Source of the DNA: Pseudogymnoascus destructans
Taxonomy: Eukaryota > Ascomycota > Leotiomycetes > Thelebolales > Thelebolaceae
Length of the DNA: 64,000 bases
NCBI RefSeq assembly: GCF_001641265.1
Contig: NW_020167530.1
Location: forward strand, 558,001 to 622,000
Direction of reading: 5' to 3'
Below, piece by piece: positions 23,929-33,433 of this stretch. Position 1 is the first letter of the stretch. The number at the start of each line of letters is the position of its first letter. The position numbers were made by a program, and so were the translations under genes. Under the pieces are notes generated by a model that did no database searches, was not told the DNA's origin, and saw only the letters and a program-made list of their open reading frames with translations.

Positions 23929-24848
23929 CTACCTTCCACGACCAAATCCTGGCGGTGCTCCTGGTGGAGCAAATCCTGGAGGGGGCTGGAAACCTGCCGG
24001 AGGTGCCCCTCCGAAGCCTTGTGGTGGGGGGAATCCGCCTGGGAATCCAGGAGGCGCGCCTAAAACAAATTGATTAGTTACTATCGTTGGTCTCGTGAAA
24101 TCCAGTGCATACCTCTTCCAGCAAATGGTGGCGCTCCGCCAAACCCTCCAAGTCCAGGAGGCGCTCCTCCAACACCAGCAGCCGGACCCTGTAAAGTAAT
24201 TAGCAGCAATCGTATACGGCGTATCAATTAAGCTTACAGTGAGTCCAACTGGGAGACCACGGCCCGCTGGTCTAGCAATACCGGGGCCAGCAGCCATTGC
24301 CGCAGAGGCTCCCCCTGGCGCGCTTGTTCCGAGTCTTGCCGAGGGGTCGGCCGGTGGCGGGGACTCAACAGAGAGGGAAATGATGTGGGCACCTCTCACG
24401 ATCGTGAGGCCGAGGGTGCGCTTCTCTTCGTTCTCGACGAGTGGTGCAGAGGAGCCTGCCGCGCCGGGGGCGGCGCTGGGCTTGGTTGCCTTGCGCTTGA
24501 CACGTCTGAACTCTTCGGTATCGGCAAGGACGAGGTTCATGTGCTGCAATGCTGTCAGTATTCCGTTCCTAATTCATCCCAGCTGCGAAAACGGACCTTA
24601 TCGAAAGCCAACATCTGCCCAATCATCTGGCGACCGTCGTTCATGGTCACCCTCATCCGGTAGTTGATCTATATGGGGTCAGTTTCTCTTCCTTCTGTTA
24701 TCTCCCATATTCGGTATGCTCCAGGCGCGTCCATGGGTATCTACTTACGAGACCGGCCTATAATGGGATATAAGTTAGCCTATCCTGTCAATAACACAAT
24801 CGAACGTCGTAGGAGGCAACTCACCATCTTTCCCTGCTTGTTCGCCAT
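23929..24848 (-). CDS. SMB1: Small nuclear ribonucleoprotein SmB/B'
   Basis: Six exons (24848-24825, 24757-24749, 24668-24597, 24543-24238, 24188-24113, 24059-23929) encode 205 aa. SmB is a subunit of the heptameric Sm ring of the spliceosomal U snRNPs. Exon 2 is a 9-nt micro-exon (GCCGGTCTC) between TATAG and GTAAGT that gives MANKQGKMAGLINYRMRVTM. The Sm1 motif (NYRMRVTMNDGRQMIGQMLAFDKHMNLVLAD) and the Sm2 motif (LGLTIVRGAHIISLSVE) are clear. The C-terminal ~90 residues are Gly/Pro-rich with PPGF and GRG repeats, like the proline-rich SmB tail. Five introns in a 618-nt coding sequence is dense. It is divergent from uL5 across 333 bp. Confidence 0.96.
24749..24757 (-). other. 9-nt micro-exon of the SmB gene
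   Basis: GCCGGTCTC encodes Ala-Gly-Leu in phase 0. Introns of 67 nt (upstream) and 80 nt (downstream) flank it. Skipping it would keep the frame but remove three residues before the Sm1 motif. Confidence 0.75.
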
Positions 24849-25181
24849 TTTGTATGAGTAGCGCGTGAAGCACCTTCTCTTATTGTTTCAAAGATTGTGT
24901 ATTGAAGTAGTAATAACTTCAATATCACGTCTAGAGCTCTGTTACAAGCCTCTAATCGCGAATTTGATGGTTGATACAGACAGACGCCTTGGCCCGCTGC
25001 GGCTCTGCTAGCTACCAGCTCAAATCCCCATTTTACGCTATCCGCGTTAGTCACTAGCGTCATCGCGGACTAAAATCTTTAGGGTTTGCGAAGCGATTTA
25101 CCCTCCGCGAACTTCTCAATTTCGAATTTCCTCATTCAACGCCAACGACAACCCAGGAATCACCCGCCAACGATATTCAAG
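24849..25181. promoter_or_regulatory. Divergent promoter of SmB and ribosomal protein uL5
   Basis: 333 bp between opposite starts of two expression-machinery genes. The uL5 side carries a C/A-rich leader (cattcaacgccaacgacaac), similar in style to the eL36 leader. Shared control is inferred only from spacing. Confidence 0.5.
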
Positions 25182-25838
25182 ATGGTATGATTGATATATC
25201 TATGTCTAATTATCGCATACTGATTCAATATGACAGGCCGAAAAGACCGAGAACCCCATGAAGGATCTTCGTATCCAGAAGCTCGTCCTCAACATCTCCG
25301 TGGGAGAGTCTGGTGACAGACTTACTCGTGCCGCAAAGGTGCTCGAGCAACTTTCTGGTCAAACCCCGGTTTACAGTACGTTCTACCCTCTTTCCTTGAA
25401 ATTCCGATTTCAAGGGATCCAATCCACCAATTCTTGAACTTCACTAACAAATTCGCAACAGGCAAGGCCCGCTACACCGTCCGTACCTTCGGTATCCGTC
25501 GTAACGAGAAGATCTCCGTTCACGTCACCATCCGTGGCCCCAAGGCCGAGGAGATCCTCGAACGTGGCCTCAAGGTCAAGGAGTACGAGCTCCGCAAGCG
25601 CAACTTCTCCGAGACCGGTAACTTCGGCTTCGGTATCAGCGAGCACATCGATCTCGGCATCAAGTACGATCCCGGAATCGGTATCTACGGAATGGACTTC
25701 TACGTCTGCATGAGCCGCCGTGGTGAGCGCGTCGCCAAGCGCCGCCGTGCCCGCACCGCCGTCGGTGCTTCCCACAAGATCCGCAAGGACGAGATCGTCA
25801 AATGGTACAAGCAGAGGTTCGAGGGAATTGTCAGGTAA
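25182..25838 (+). CDS. RPL11: 60S ribosomal protein uL5 (L11)
   Basis: Exons 25182-25184 (the ATG alone), 25237-25375 and 25462-25838 encode 172 aa, matching the family length. The protein reads MAEKTENPMKDLRIQKLVLN, then GESGDRLTRAAKVLEQLSGQ, RYTVRTFGIRRNEKIS, LKVKEYELRKRNFSETGNFG and GIYGMDFYVCMSRRG. uL5 binds 5S rRNA in the central protuberance of the large subunit. The ATG-only first exon followed by a 52-nt intron repeats the arrangement of PUP3. Codon use is strongly biased, as for a highly expressed gene. Confidence 0.97.
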
Positions 25839-26464
25839 ATTGCCTGCAGTTACACGATCGATGGGCGTTTTTTTGAGACAATGGGTGTGATGGGATAGCA
25901 AAATGGGGTTAGGATGTACTTTGCGATACATTTGGCAGTCATAGGACTGTTCGGCTTGTGCTCGAGAGAGTCTTGCTGCGGCGTTAAGCCCGACCGGCTT
26001 CGTGCCGGCTCAACCATTGTTGAATCTGAAATTGTTCTTCGTGCTTATGTATTCACCATTGATGCTTGCTATGGGCTTTTGAAAATTAAATTCCTGGATT
26101 ATAGGAATAATGACGGTGTCGGCGTTTGTTATACAACTTATCAAGAATAAACAGATAACGTATTTGTTCTATCATGTTTGTCTCCTCAAGTCGTGTGATA
26201 TGATAACTATACCCGGCATCACAACTATGCGAGATATTGCCTCATGTCTCTTGCCTTAAGTCACCTTAATGGTCACCAGCCTCGTCTTCCTACTTAACCA
26301 GGGACGCATTGCTGTATTAACATAAAGTACTTGCATTCACCTAAACTAACAGGACGATATTAAAACGAATCTCCAATCCAGAAGCGTCTCAGGCGTCCAT
26401 TCACTGGCCCATGGAATCCTTCAGCTGAATCCCTCACTCGGCCAGTCAACATACTCAAACCTAC
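25839..26464. other. Convergent 3' intergenic region
   Basis: About 620 bp, AT-rich toward 26000-26350. No supported gene. Confidence 0.5.
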
Positions 26465-27002
26465 TCAAGAATGACTCCCACTCCCACTCCTCGGATACTG
26501 CGCACGCCACGCCGCCGCCCCAGCCCCAGTCCCATGAATATGCTTCGACCCCCAAGACTGCTTCCTTGCCTGCTCCCCCACCTGCTCCGTCATGCCCGCC
26601 GCTTTCGCCTCCCCCGCAGCAGGCTGCGCACTCTCCGACTGGCGGCGCTCTGCAACAGTCTGGCTCGGGCCACGCATCCAACTACACCAGTTAGCGCCTC
26701 TGACCCTATTCCAACATCCCATCCACATTCCCGTCTCTGGGATCGTGTCAGGGAAATATGACATACTTATTCCATAGCCCTCCGAACCAGCCACTCTCGC
26801 GACGCTGGTCGTTGTATGATTCCCTCCTGGCAATGGCGGCGGGGTCCCCGGATCCCTGGCGCTTCTGGTAGTTTAGTGAGGAGAAGCGACCCCCGCTGCT
26901 GGCGGAGGAGCGGCGGCGTCCGCCTTCGCTGGCGTCAGATTCGCGGCGGGGGACGTTGGGGAGGGTGTGGGAGAATGTTGCGTCGTCGAGGGGGGAAGGC
27001 AT
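26465..27002 (-). CDS. Small Ser/Arg-rich hypothetical protein
   Basis: Exons 27002-26767 and 26681-26465 (85 nt intron, GTATGT..GTGTAG with a GCTAAC branch) encode 150 aa. The N-terminal half (MPSPLDDATFSHTLPNVPRR) leads into Ser/Arg/Gly-rich sequence with repeated RRxS elements and RFSSLNYQKRQGSGDP. Then comes ARRESYNDQRRESGWFGGLW, and the splice continues NWMRGPSQTVAERRQSESAQ. Small proteins of this style, with a WFGxLWNxW turn, seem widespread in filamentous ascomycetes (recollection, unverified). No catalytic domain, signal peptide or membrane helix is visible. The RRxS motifs could be kinase sites (inference). Function unknown. Confidence 0.7.
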
Positions 27003-28062
27003 AGTTGGTGTATTTCTGTAGATGATTCTTCTTGTCTTAAAACTTGAAATATGATGGTATGATGGTATATATGAAAGAAGAGTTATAGCTCGAGGGATTA
27101 TGAGCTCTGAATGAGAGGGGAGGACCAGAGGTGAATGGATGGGTGGCGTTTATAGTACTACGAGTCCTTGACCCCGCACCGTGGTGATATTACATCACAC
27201 TCTGTCTGGGGAACCTGGGAAGCGGGATGCTGACCAACGAAATGGATATATGCACCGCTATTTGGGCCACTAGGATTTGAGATGCGATGATGCACTACAT
27301 CTGGGATCTCTTCGCCGTTTCACCGAACCTTTGCTGGATGGGGTGTAGCCATGGGGACTGCTCGTGCTTCGTGCCCGCCATCTTGTGATCTCCACGGGGA
27401 TTGAGATGAGATAAAGGAACCTGGGCGCGAATGGACTTACACACTTTACTTACTTTTTGTTTATTGGAGCTGGAGGCAATGAATACTTTTGTATGACGTC
27501 CTTGAAGGGTTGAGAGGTCTCATATGTAGTTGATACCTTGCTACGCTAGTTTGGGGATAGTGTCTCGTGATCAGAGAGTTGATGTCTCGATTAAGTTTCC
27601 CGCTAGTTGTGCTTTTATCGGAAAGACATCCCACAACGTTTTAATAGGATGGAGGGTTATATGTGTAGTGTGCTGGGTTAAATAATAGTTTGGCTCCTTC
27701 GATTCAAAATAATATGGTCTCCGGAACGAATAATATTAATAGAAGGCAACCCAATTTGCGGAGATATATTAGATAACTCGATGGGATTTATTTATGAATT
27801 TATTTCGACATTTTATTGTCTCTTACAAAATAGTTAGCATTTCATAATCAAGCTGTCTCATTTAGCATACATATTCTTATATCAGTGATTCCCGCGAACA
27901 CAAGATGGCAGACAGATCCATCCCCCATGCGAAGACCATGAAGTGCCACCATAGCCCCGCAAGTTACCAGCTTCACCACACCAGCAGACACAGCACAGAG
28001 CAACATCTATTTAAAATAGGAATCTTAGATTTGACAAAAACACAAAACTACCCAAACATAAC
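27003..28062. other. Gene-free region upstream of the Ser/Arg-rich gene
   Basis: About 1.06 kb between the start of the hypothetical gene and the stop of pyruvate carboxylase. It is AT-rich at 27600-27900. It must contain the promoter of the former and the 3' UTR of the latter. No conserved frame was seen. Confidence 0.5.
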
Positions 28063-31000
28063 CTATGGCTTCACAACCCTGCAGATGAGATCCTGTCCCG
28101 ACAGCGAATCGCCCTCCTTGACAACGAGCTGGGCAATAACACCGTTATGCGCAGCCGTAACAACCATCTCCATTTTCTGTGACCGAAGTTAGTAAAATGA
28201 ACAGTTAACAGCGAGGGGGAAAGACGGGAAAACGTACCATGGCGCTGATGACAGCAATGACATCGCCCTTCTTTACCTCAGAGCCCTCCTTAACCCTGAT
28301 CTCGACAACCACACCAGCCATCGGGCTGCCGCACTGCGACGAATCTCCGGGGTCGGCCTTGGGCCTCGAGACGTTCTCGACAGCCGCGAGCTTATCATCG
28401 ACGGTGATGGAGCGGACCTCACCGTTCATCTCGTAGAAGACGTCACGCTGACCGGTGATATCGGACAATGGGCCGATAGCGAGGAGCTTGAGTATGAGGA
28501 CCTTACCCTTCTCGAGCTCGACGCTGAACTCCTCGCCGATCTCAGGCTTGGAGAGGAAGTACTTGGTGGGCAGCACGCTGAGGTCGCCGTACTTCTCCGT
28601 GAACTTCTTGTAGTCGTTGAACACGGCCGGGTACATGACGGAGGAGGCAATGTCGCACTCGGTCACGCTGCCCCACTTCTGGCGGATCTCCTTTTTGACC
28701 TTGGCGAAGTCGATAGGGGGGAGGAAGAGGCCGGGGCGCTTGTCGAGCTTGCGGCGGTCGCGGAGCGCGTGACTGCGCAGCGGCTCGGGGAAGCCGCCGT
28801 AGGGCTGGCCCATGAGTCCCTCGAAGAAGTCGAGGACGGAGCCGGGGAAGTCCAGCTCGGATGCCTTCGCGATGAGGGCCTCTGGGGTGAGCTTGTTGGA
28901 GACCATGAACTGGGCAAGATCACCGACGGTCTTGGATACTGGGGTGACCTTGATCACGTCACCGAGGACGTCGTTGGCCTGCTCGTAAGCCTTCTTGGTC
29001 TGTGCCCACTGGGCTCCAAGGCCAAGCTGTTGGGCCTGAAACATCATGTTGGTGAGCTGGCCACCTGGGATCTCGTGCTCGTAAACCTCTGGATCTGGGC
29101 CAGTGAGGTGAGCCTCGAATGGCGAGTAGAGGAGACGGAGTTGCGCCCAGTACGTGTCAATGGCACGGATGTGGTGGACGTTAAGGCCGGTCTCAAAGTC
29201 GCTGCCCTCCAGAGACGAGAGCACGGCGCCAACACTTGGTTGGGAGGTCATTCCCGACAAGCTGTCAGTGGCAGTGTCGACAACATCGGCTCCGGCAGCA
29301 GCGCAAGCGGCCATGGAGGCGACACCAGTACCGGCGGAGTCGTGGGTGTGGACGTGGATGGGGAGGTCGGGGTACTTCTCGCGGATGGCGCCAATCAGGA
29401 GAGTGGCAGCCTTGGGCTTGAGGACACCAGCCATGTCCTTGATACCAAGGACGTGGATGTTTAGGGCGACGAGCTTCGCCACAACGTCGAGGTAGTACTC
29501 GAGGTTGTACTTCTTCTTTGGGTTTAACACTGAAATAAGTTAGCTTAGTAATTATAACAGAGATGCCGAAGAAGAGAAGCCCCGAAAAGCGACTCCACAA
29601 GAGCCACTCAAAAACAGCAACCCGAGAAGAGTAGCTATAGATACGGATTGGAGGAGGGGTACTCACTGTCTCCCGAGTAGCACACGGTTCCCTCAACAAC
29701 ACCTCCCGCCTTGTGAACAGCCTTAATACCAAGCTCAAGCTGATCAATATCGTTCAACGCATCGAAAACACGGAAGATATCAACACCATTCTTCTTCGCC
29801 TGCTCCACAAAGTGGTAAATAGCATTATCCGGCAGCGACGAGTACGCCACACCGTTAGCGCCACGCAGCAACATCTGGAAGGGGATGTTGGGGATGAGCT
29901 TCCTCATCTTGCGGAGTCTGTCCCAAGGATCCTCATAGAGGAAGCGCATAGCGACATCAAAGGTCGCGCCACCCCAGCACTCAAGCGAGTACAGGTTAGC
30001 ATATGCGTGGCTGGTCTCCTTGGCGATGTTGAGCAGGTCAACAGTGCGGACACGGGTGGCGAGGAGAGACTGGTGGGCGTCACGCCAGGTGGTGTCCATG
30101 AGGAGACACCCCTTGTTTGCGCGAACGGACTTGGCGAAGGCCTCGGGGCCCTGCTCGATGAGGATCTGGCGCCAGCCCTGGGTGCTGGGCTCGGTGACGT
30201 CGATCTTGGTGCCCTCGTCGTCGAAGAGCTCGGGCATGATGATCTCGCCCTTGAACTTGGGCTCGCCGACTTGGCCCTTGATGCTGGAGCCGTTGACGGC
30301 GATGTCGCCGAGGTAGGCGAGCAGCTTCTGGGCGCGGTTCTGCGAGCCGACAAGGTCGAAGAGCTCGGGGGTATCGTCGATGAAGGTCGTCCAGCAGTTG
30401 CCGTCGATGAAGGTGGGGTGGGTGAGGAGCGAGGCGAGGAAGGGGATGTTGGTCTTGACGCCGCGAATGCGGAACTCAACCAGAGCTCTCAACATCTTGC
30501 GGCGGACAATCTCGTAGGTAGAGCCGTGGCATGTGCACTTAACAAGCATAGAATCGTAGTCTTTTTTATCACGTGGTTAGCAAATATACCATCCATAAGA
30601 AGAGCGCAGACAATAGAAGAGTAGCGGAAAGTAAAAAATAACTGCTCCTTCCTTTAGAAACAACGAATACTCTCCTTCCCTCCTCTGCCTCTGCCTAATA
30701 GTATATCTCTCGACAAATCGGCACTGCCGATTTGGAGTCCACAAGGGATGACAAGCTGACAAAAGTCAACTTGCCAGACACAGCAACAGCGCCGATTTAG
30801 AGTCCGAAAGAGAAGTTAAGCAACGAAGGGATGCTCTGCCGATGTCCGTGATAACGAAGGGATACTCCCAACGAGTCGACAATGTCGACTCGGAGTCCAA
30901 AAGGGATAGCTGCTTGCAATGTCCCGAGGCGATTGAGTCGGAGACTGCCGTGGTAACAAAGAATGTTCTCTCAATAACTCGAGCCTATTCCCAGTTGTTA

Positions 31001-33433
31001 GCATTGGCACAGTTGGAACAAGGCACCTTTAGACTTACCAGACAGAACAGCTAGCGGCAGACGGGAGGGATTCAACTGTGTCGAATCTATCAACTCGTTA
31101 GAATTGACTAGGGTCGATTGAAAGGCACCTTTTGACTTACCAGAGCAGCGGCAGAAGACAGCCACCGGAAGAATCGAAGCAGAGAGCAGCAGAAACACCA
31201 CAAGAGAGACGACGGCAAAGCGAAAGGACAGACTCGAATCACTTGCTATGGTATCAGTACTTGAATTGAAGCAGATTAAGAGTCGACTTACCTGATTTCG
31301 TACTCTTTTGGAGAACGTGTCGATGGTGAAAGAGAGAGAAAGATGGAGGACAGGAAGAGATTCATATCGTTGCTGTGTCCTGACATCTTGGGGAAGGTGC
31401 GGTCAGAGGTTCAGAGGAAGGTGCAGTCCAGGTATTCGAGTGAAGGAGCATTATAGGAAGAAACAAACATTACATAAAGGAAGTCACGGGGGAGAAGAAA
31501 AACAATACATACAAGCTAGAGGTTTAAGACGTTAGTATATAGTATATAGTATAGATGAATGAAAAAGAATGAGTCCGCGAGAGAGAAAAATCCAGATCAC
31601 GTGATAAAAACGTAACCATAGTGAATGCTCAGGAGAAAGGTGCAGCCCGTGTATCCCAAGGATGCTGCACTGCAGTGTAGGAAGGCATAGGAACCGGGGT
31701 AGGGGGACTGGGGAAGGGAGACTGAGGAAGGGAGATTGGGGAAGCGGGTCGATGAAGGGAGACCGGGGAAGTGAGACCGGGCAAGAGAGACTGGGGAAGA
31801 GGGATTAGGGAAAAGAAAATAGAATACATACGAGTAATAACCGCGCCGGCGAAGCCATTACCGCCATCAAGGCGGACACCATTACCACCAGCTGAACGGT
31901 AAACCTCAATCTTCCCCGTATCCGGCGAGAACTGTTTCGAGGGGTCCTCGGTAGTGATTCTGCACTGAATCGCGAATCCCCTAGTCGAGATGCGATCCTG
32001 AGTCAAACCAAGCTGTGGCAGCGTAGCACCGGCAGCAATCTGGATCTGGGCGGCAATGATATCGATACCCGTAATCTCCTCAGTGATGGTATGCTCGACC
32101 TGGATTCTGGGGTTGATTTCGATGAAGTAGTATCTGTTCTGCTGATCGACCAAGAACTCGGCGGTACCGGCGTTGCGGTAGTTGACCGACTTGGCGAGCT
32201 TGACGGCGTCGTTGAGGAGGGCCTCGCGGACGCTCTGGGGGAGATCCTTGGCGGGGGCCAGCTCGACGACCTTCTGATGTCTGCGCTGCACGGAGCAGTC
32301 GCGCTCGTACAAGTGCACGATGTTACCGTGGTTGTCACCGAGTAGCTGGACCTCAATGTGCTTAGGCCTATCGAGGAAGCGCTCGACGAAGACGGTGCCG
32401 TTGCCGAAGGCGGACTTGGCCTCGGAGGTGGCGCGGTCAAAGGACTCCTTCAGCGACGCCTGCTCGCGGACGACACGCATGCCGCGGCCACCGCCACCGT
32501 AGGCGGCCTTGATGATGATGGGGAAGCCGTATTCGTCGGTGAACTTCTTGACGTCCTCGAACTTCTCGACGGCGCCCTCGGTACCCGGGACGACCGGGAC
32601 GCCGGCCTTGATGGCAAGGGTCCTGGCAGAGACCTTGTCTCCGAGGGCGTCGATGACCTCGGGGGATGGGCCGACGAACTAATTTCACACGTCAGCGACT
32701 GGGGAGCTGCTAAAAAGGACAGAACTCCTTACGACAAGGCCAGCCTTCTCAACATTGCGAGCAAACTCGGCATTCTCGGAAAGGAAACCGTAGCCTGGAT
32801 GGATCATGTTGACGCCGTGTTGCAAGGCGATCTTGATAATCTCATCTCCAGCCAGGTATGCGCCGACAGGCGTGTACTGGCCACGCTTGCCGATGACATA
32901 GGCCTCATCGGCCTTCTGCCTGTGCATGCTGAGTCTGTCCTCATAACTGAAGACGGCGACTGTTTGTAGGGAAAGCTCGTGAGCCTGCGGGGCGGGGAAG
33001 TGTCAGCAAAAATCCTTTCCACACCGCCGGAACATCGTATTTTGGAGGGCTGACTCACAGTTCTGAAAATCTGTACAAAGAATCGCTTGTAAGTATATAT
33101 ACCATTAGATTTTAGCAGGATGTGGAGTGATTCATACACGAATGGCTATCAAATGTCAGCTAATCGGTCCCATTGCACATGTGAATCGGGGGCAGGCAAC
33201 TTACGAATTTCTCCACGGTTGGCAACTAGAAGTGAGAATCCAAGTCAGTAAATCTAATTTTCCACCAGCGCACGCCTCGTCGGCGCCGCAACTCAGAAAA
33301 GCTTACCCAGGATCTTCTTCAGCTGCATGATGCTCGAGTTGGCGCGGATGTGCTGGATGGACTGGGACTGCCTCTCATCGCCGCTCTCCTCGAACACCTC
33401 GTTCGCGGCGCCATTGGGATCCCCAGCCGACAT
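28063..33433 (-). CDS. PYC1: Pyruvate carboxylase (biotin-dependent)
   Basis: Nine exons (33433-33307, 33225-33205, 33145-33138, 33070-33059, 32984-32733, 32678-31832, 30560-29667, 29529-28238, 28176-28063) encode 1188 aa. The enzyme carboxylates pyruvate to oxaloacetate; fungal forms are largely cytosolic and no mitochondrial leader is seen. Order: biotin carboxylase (~43-500; LVANRGEIPIRIFRT, IIKAAYGGGGRGMRVV, EINPRIQVEHT), carboxyltransferase (~560-840; DTTWRDAHQSLLATRVRT, GGATFDVAMRFLYEDPW), allosteric/PC-specific part, and biotinyl domain ending near 1188. The biotinyl Lys is in SAMKMEM (about residue 1152), with intron 8 falling between Met and Lys. Exons 2-4 are only 21, 8 and 12 nt. 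Intron 6 is 1.27 kb; its splice joins VIT directly to HYDSMLVK, whereas the family normally reads TPHYDSM. Confidence 0.95.
30715..30748. repeat. Palindrome copy A plus conserved tail inside the PYC intron
   Basis: AAATCGGCA-C-TGCCGATTT is a perfect 9-bp inverted repeat with a 1-nt loop, followed by ggagtccacaaggga. Confidence 0.85.
30873..30906. repeat. Palindrome copy B plus conserved tail inside the PYC intron
   Basis: GAGTCGACA-A-TGTCGACTC is a perfect 9-bp inverted repeat followed by ggagtccaaaaggga, one mismatch from copy A's tail. Its arms differ from copy A at three pairs, all compensated. Confidence 0.85.
30980..31150. repeat. ~100-nt direct duplication inside the PYC intron
   Basis: Two diverged copies (about 30980-31048 and 31080-31150) share GTTAG..ATTG near their starts and AAGGCACCTTT..GACTTACCAGA near their ends, offset 100-102 nt. 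Each carries CTGGTAAGTC on the coding strand. Confidence 0.75.
33059..33225 (-). other. Consecutive micro-exons of pyruvate carboxylase (21, 8 and 12 nt)
   Basis: Exon 2 (33225-33205) gives VANRGEI plus one base, exon 3 (33145-33138, CCATTCGT) gives PIR, and exon 4 (33070-33059, ATTTTCAGAACT) gives IFRT. All are flanked by AG and GT, with introns of 81, 59, 67 and 74 nt in order. Together they rebuild the invariant LVANRGEIPIRIFRTAHEL of the biotin carboxylase N-lobe. Confidence 0.85.

Larger units (their letters stand above)
30561..31831 (-). other. 1.27 kb intron 6 of pyruvate carboxylase
   Basis: The donor is ACTC|GTATGT; the acceptor is a GCTAAC branch followed by AAAAAAG|ACTACG. It is more than ten times longer than nearly all other introns here. 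It holds a ~100-nt direct duplication, related palindromes, three GTAAGTC donor-like sites on the coding strand, and a purine-rich (plus strand) part at 31690-31820. No open frame with a recognisable protein was found in it. Confidence 0.75.

Noticed and set aside
30561..31831. Group I/II or homing-endonuclease intron in PYC
   Set aside because: Ends are spliceosomal (GTATGT, GCTAAC, AG) and no endonuclease or reverse transcriptase frame is present.
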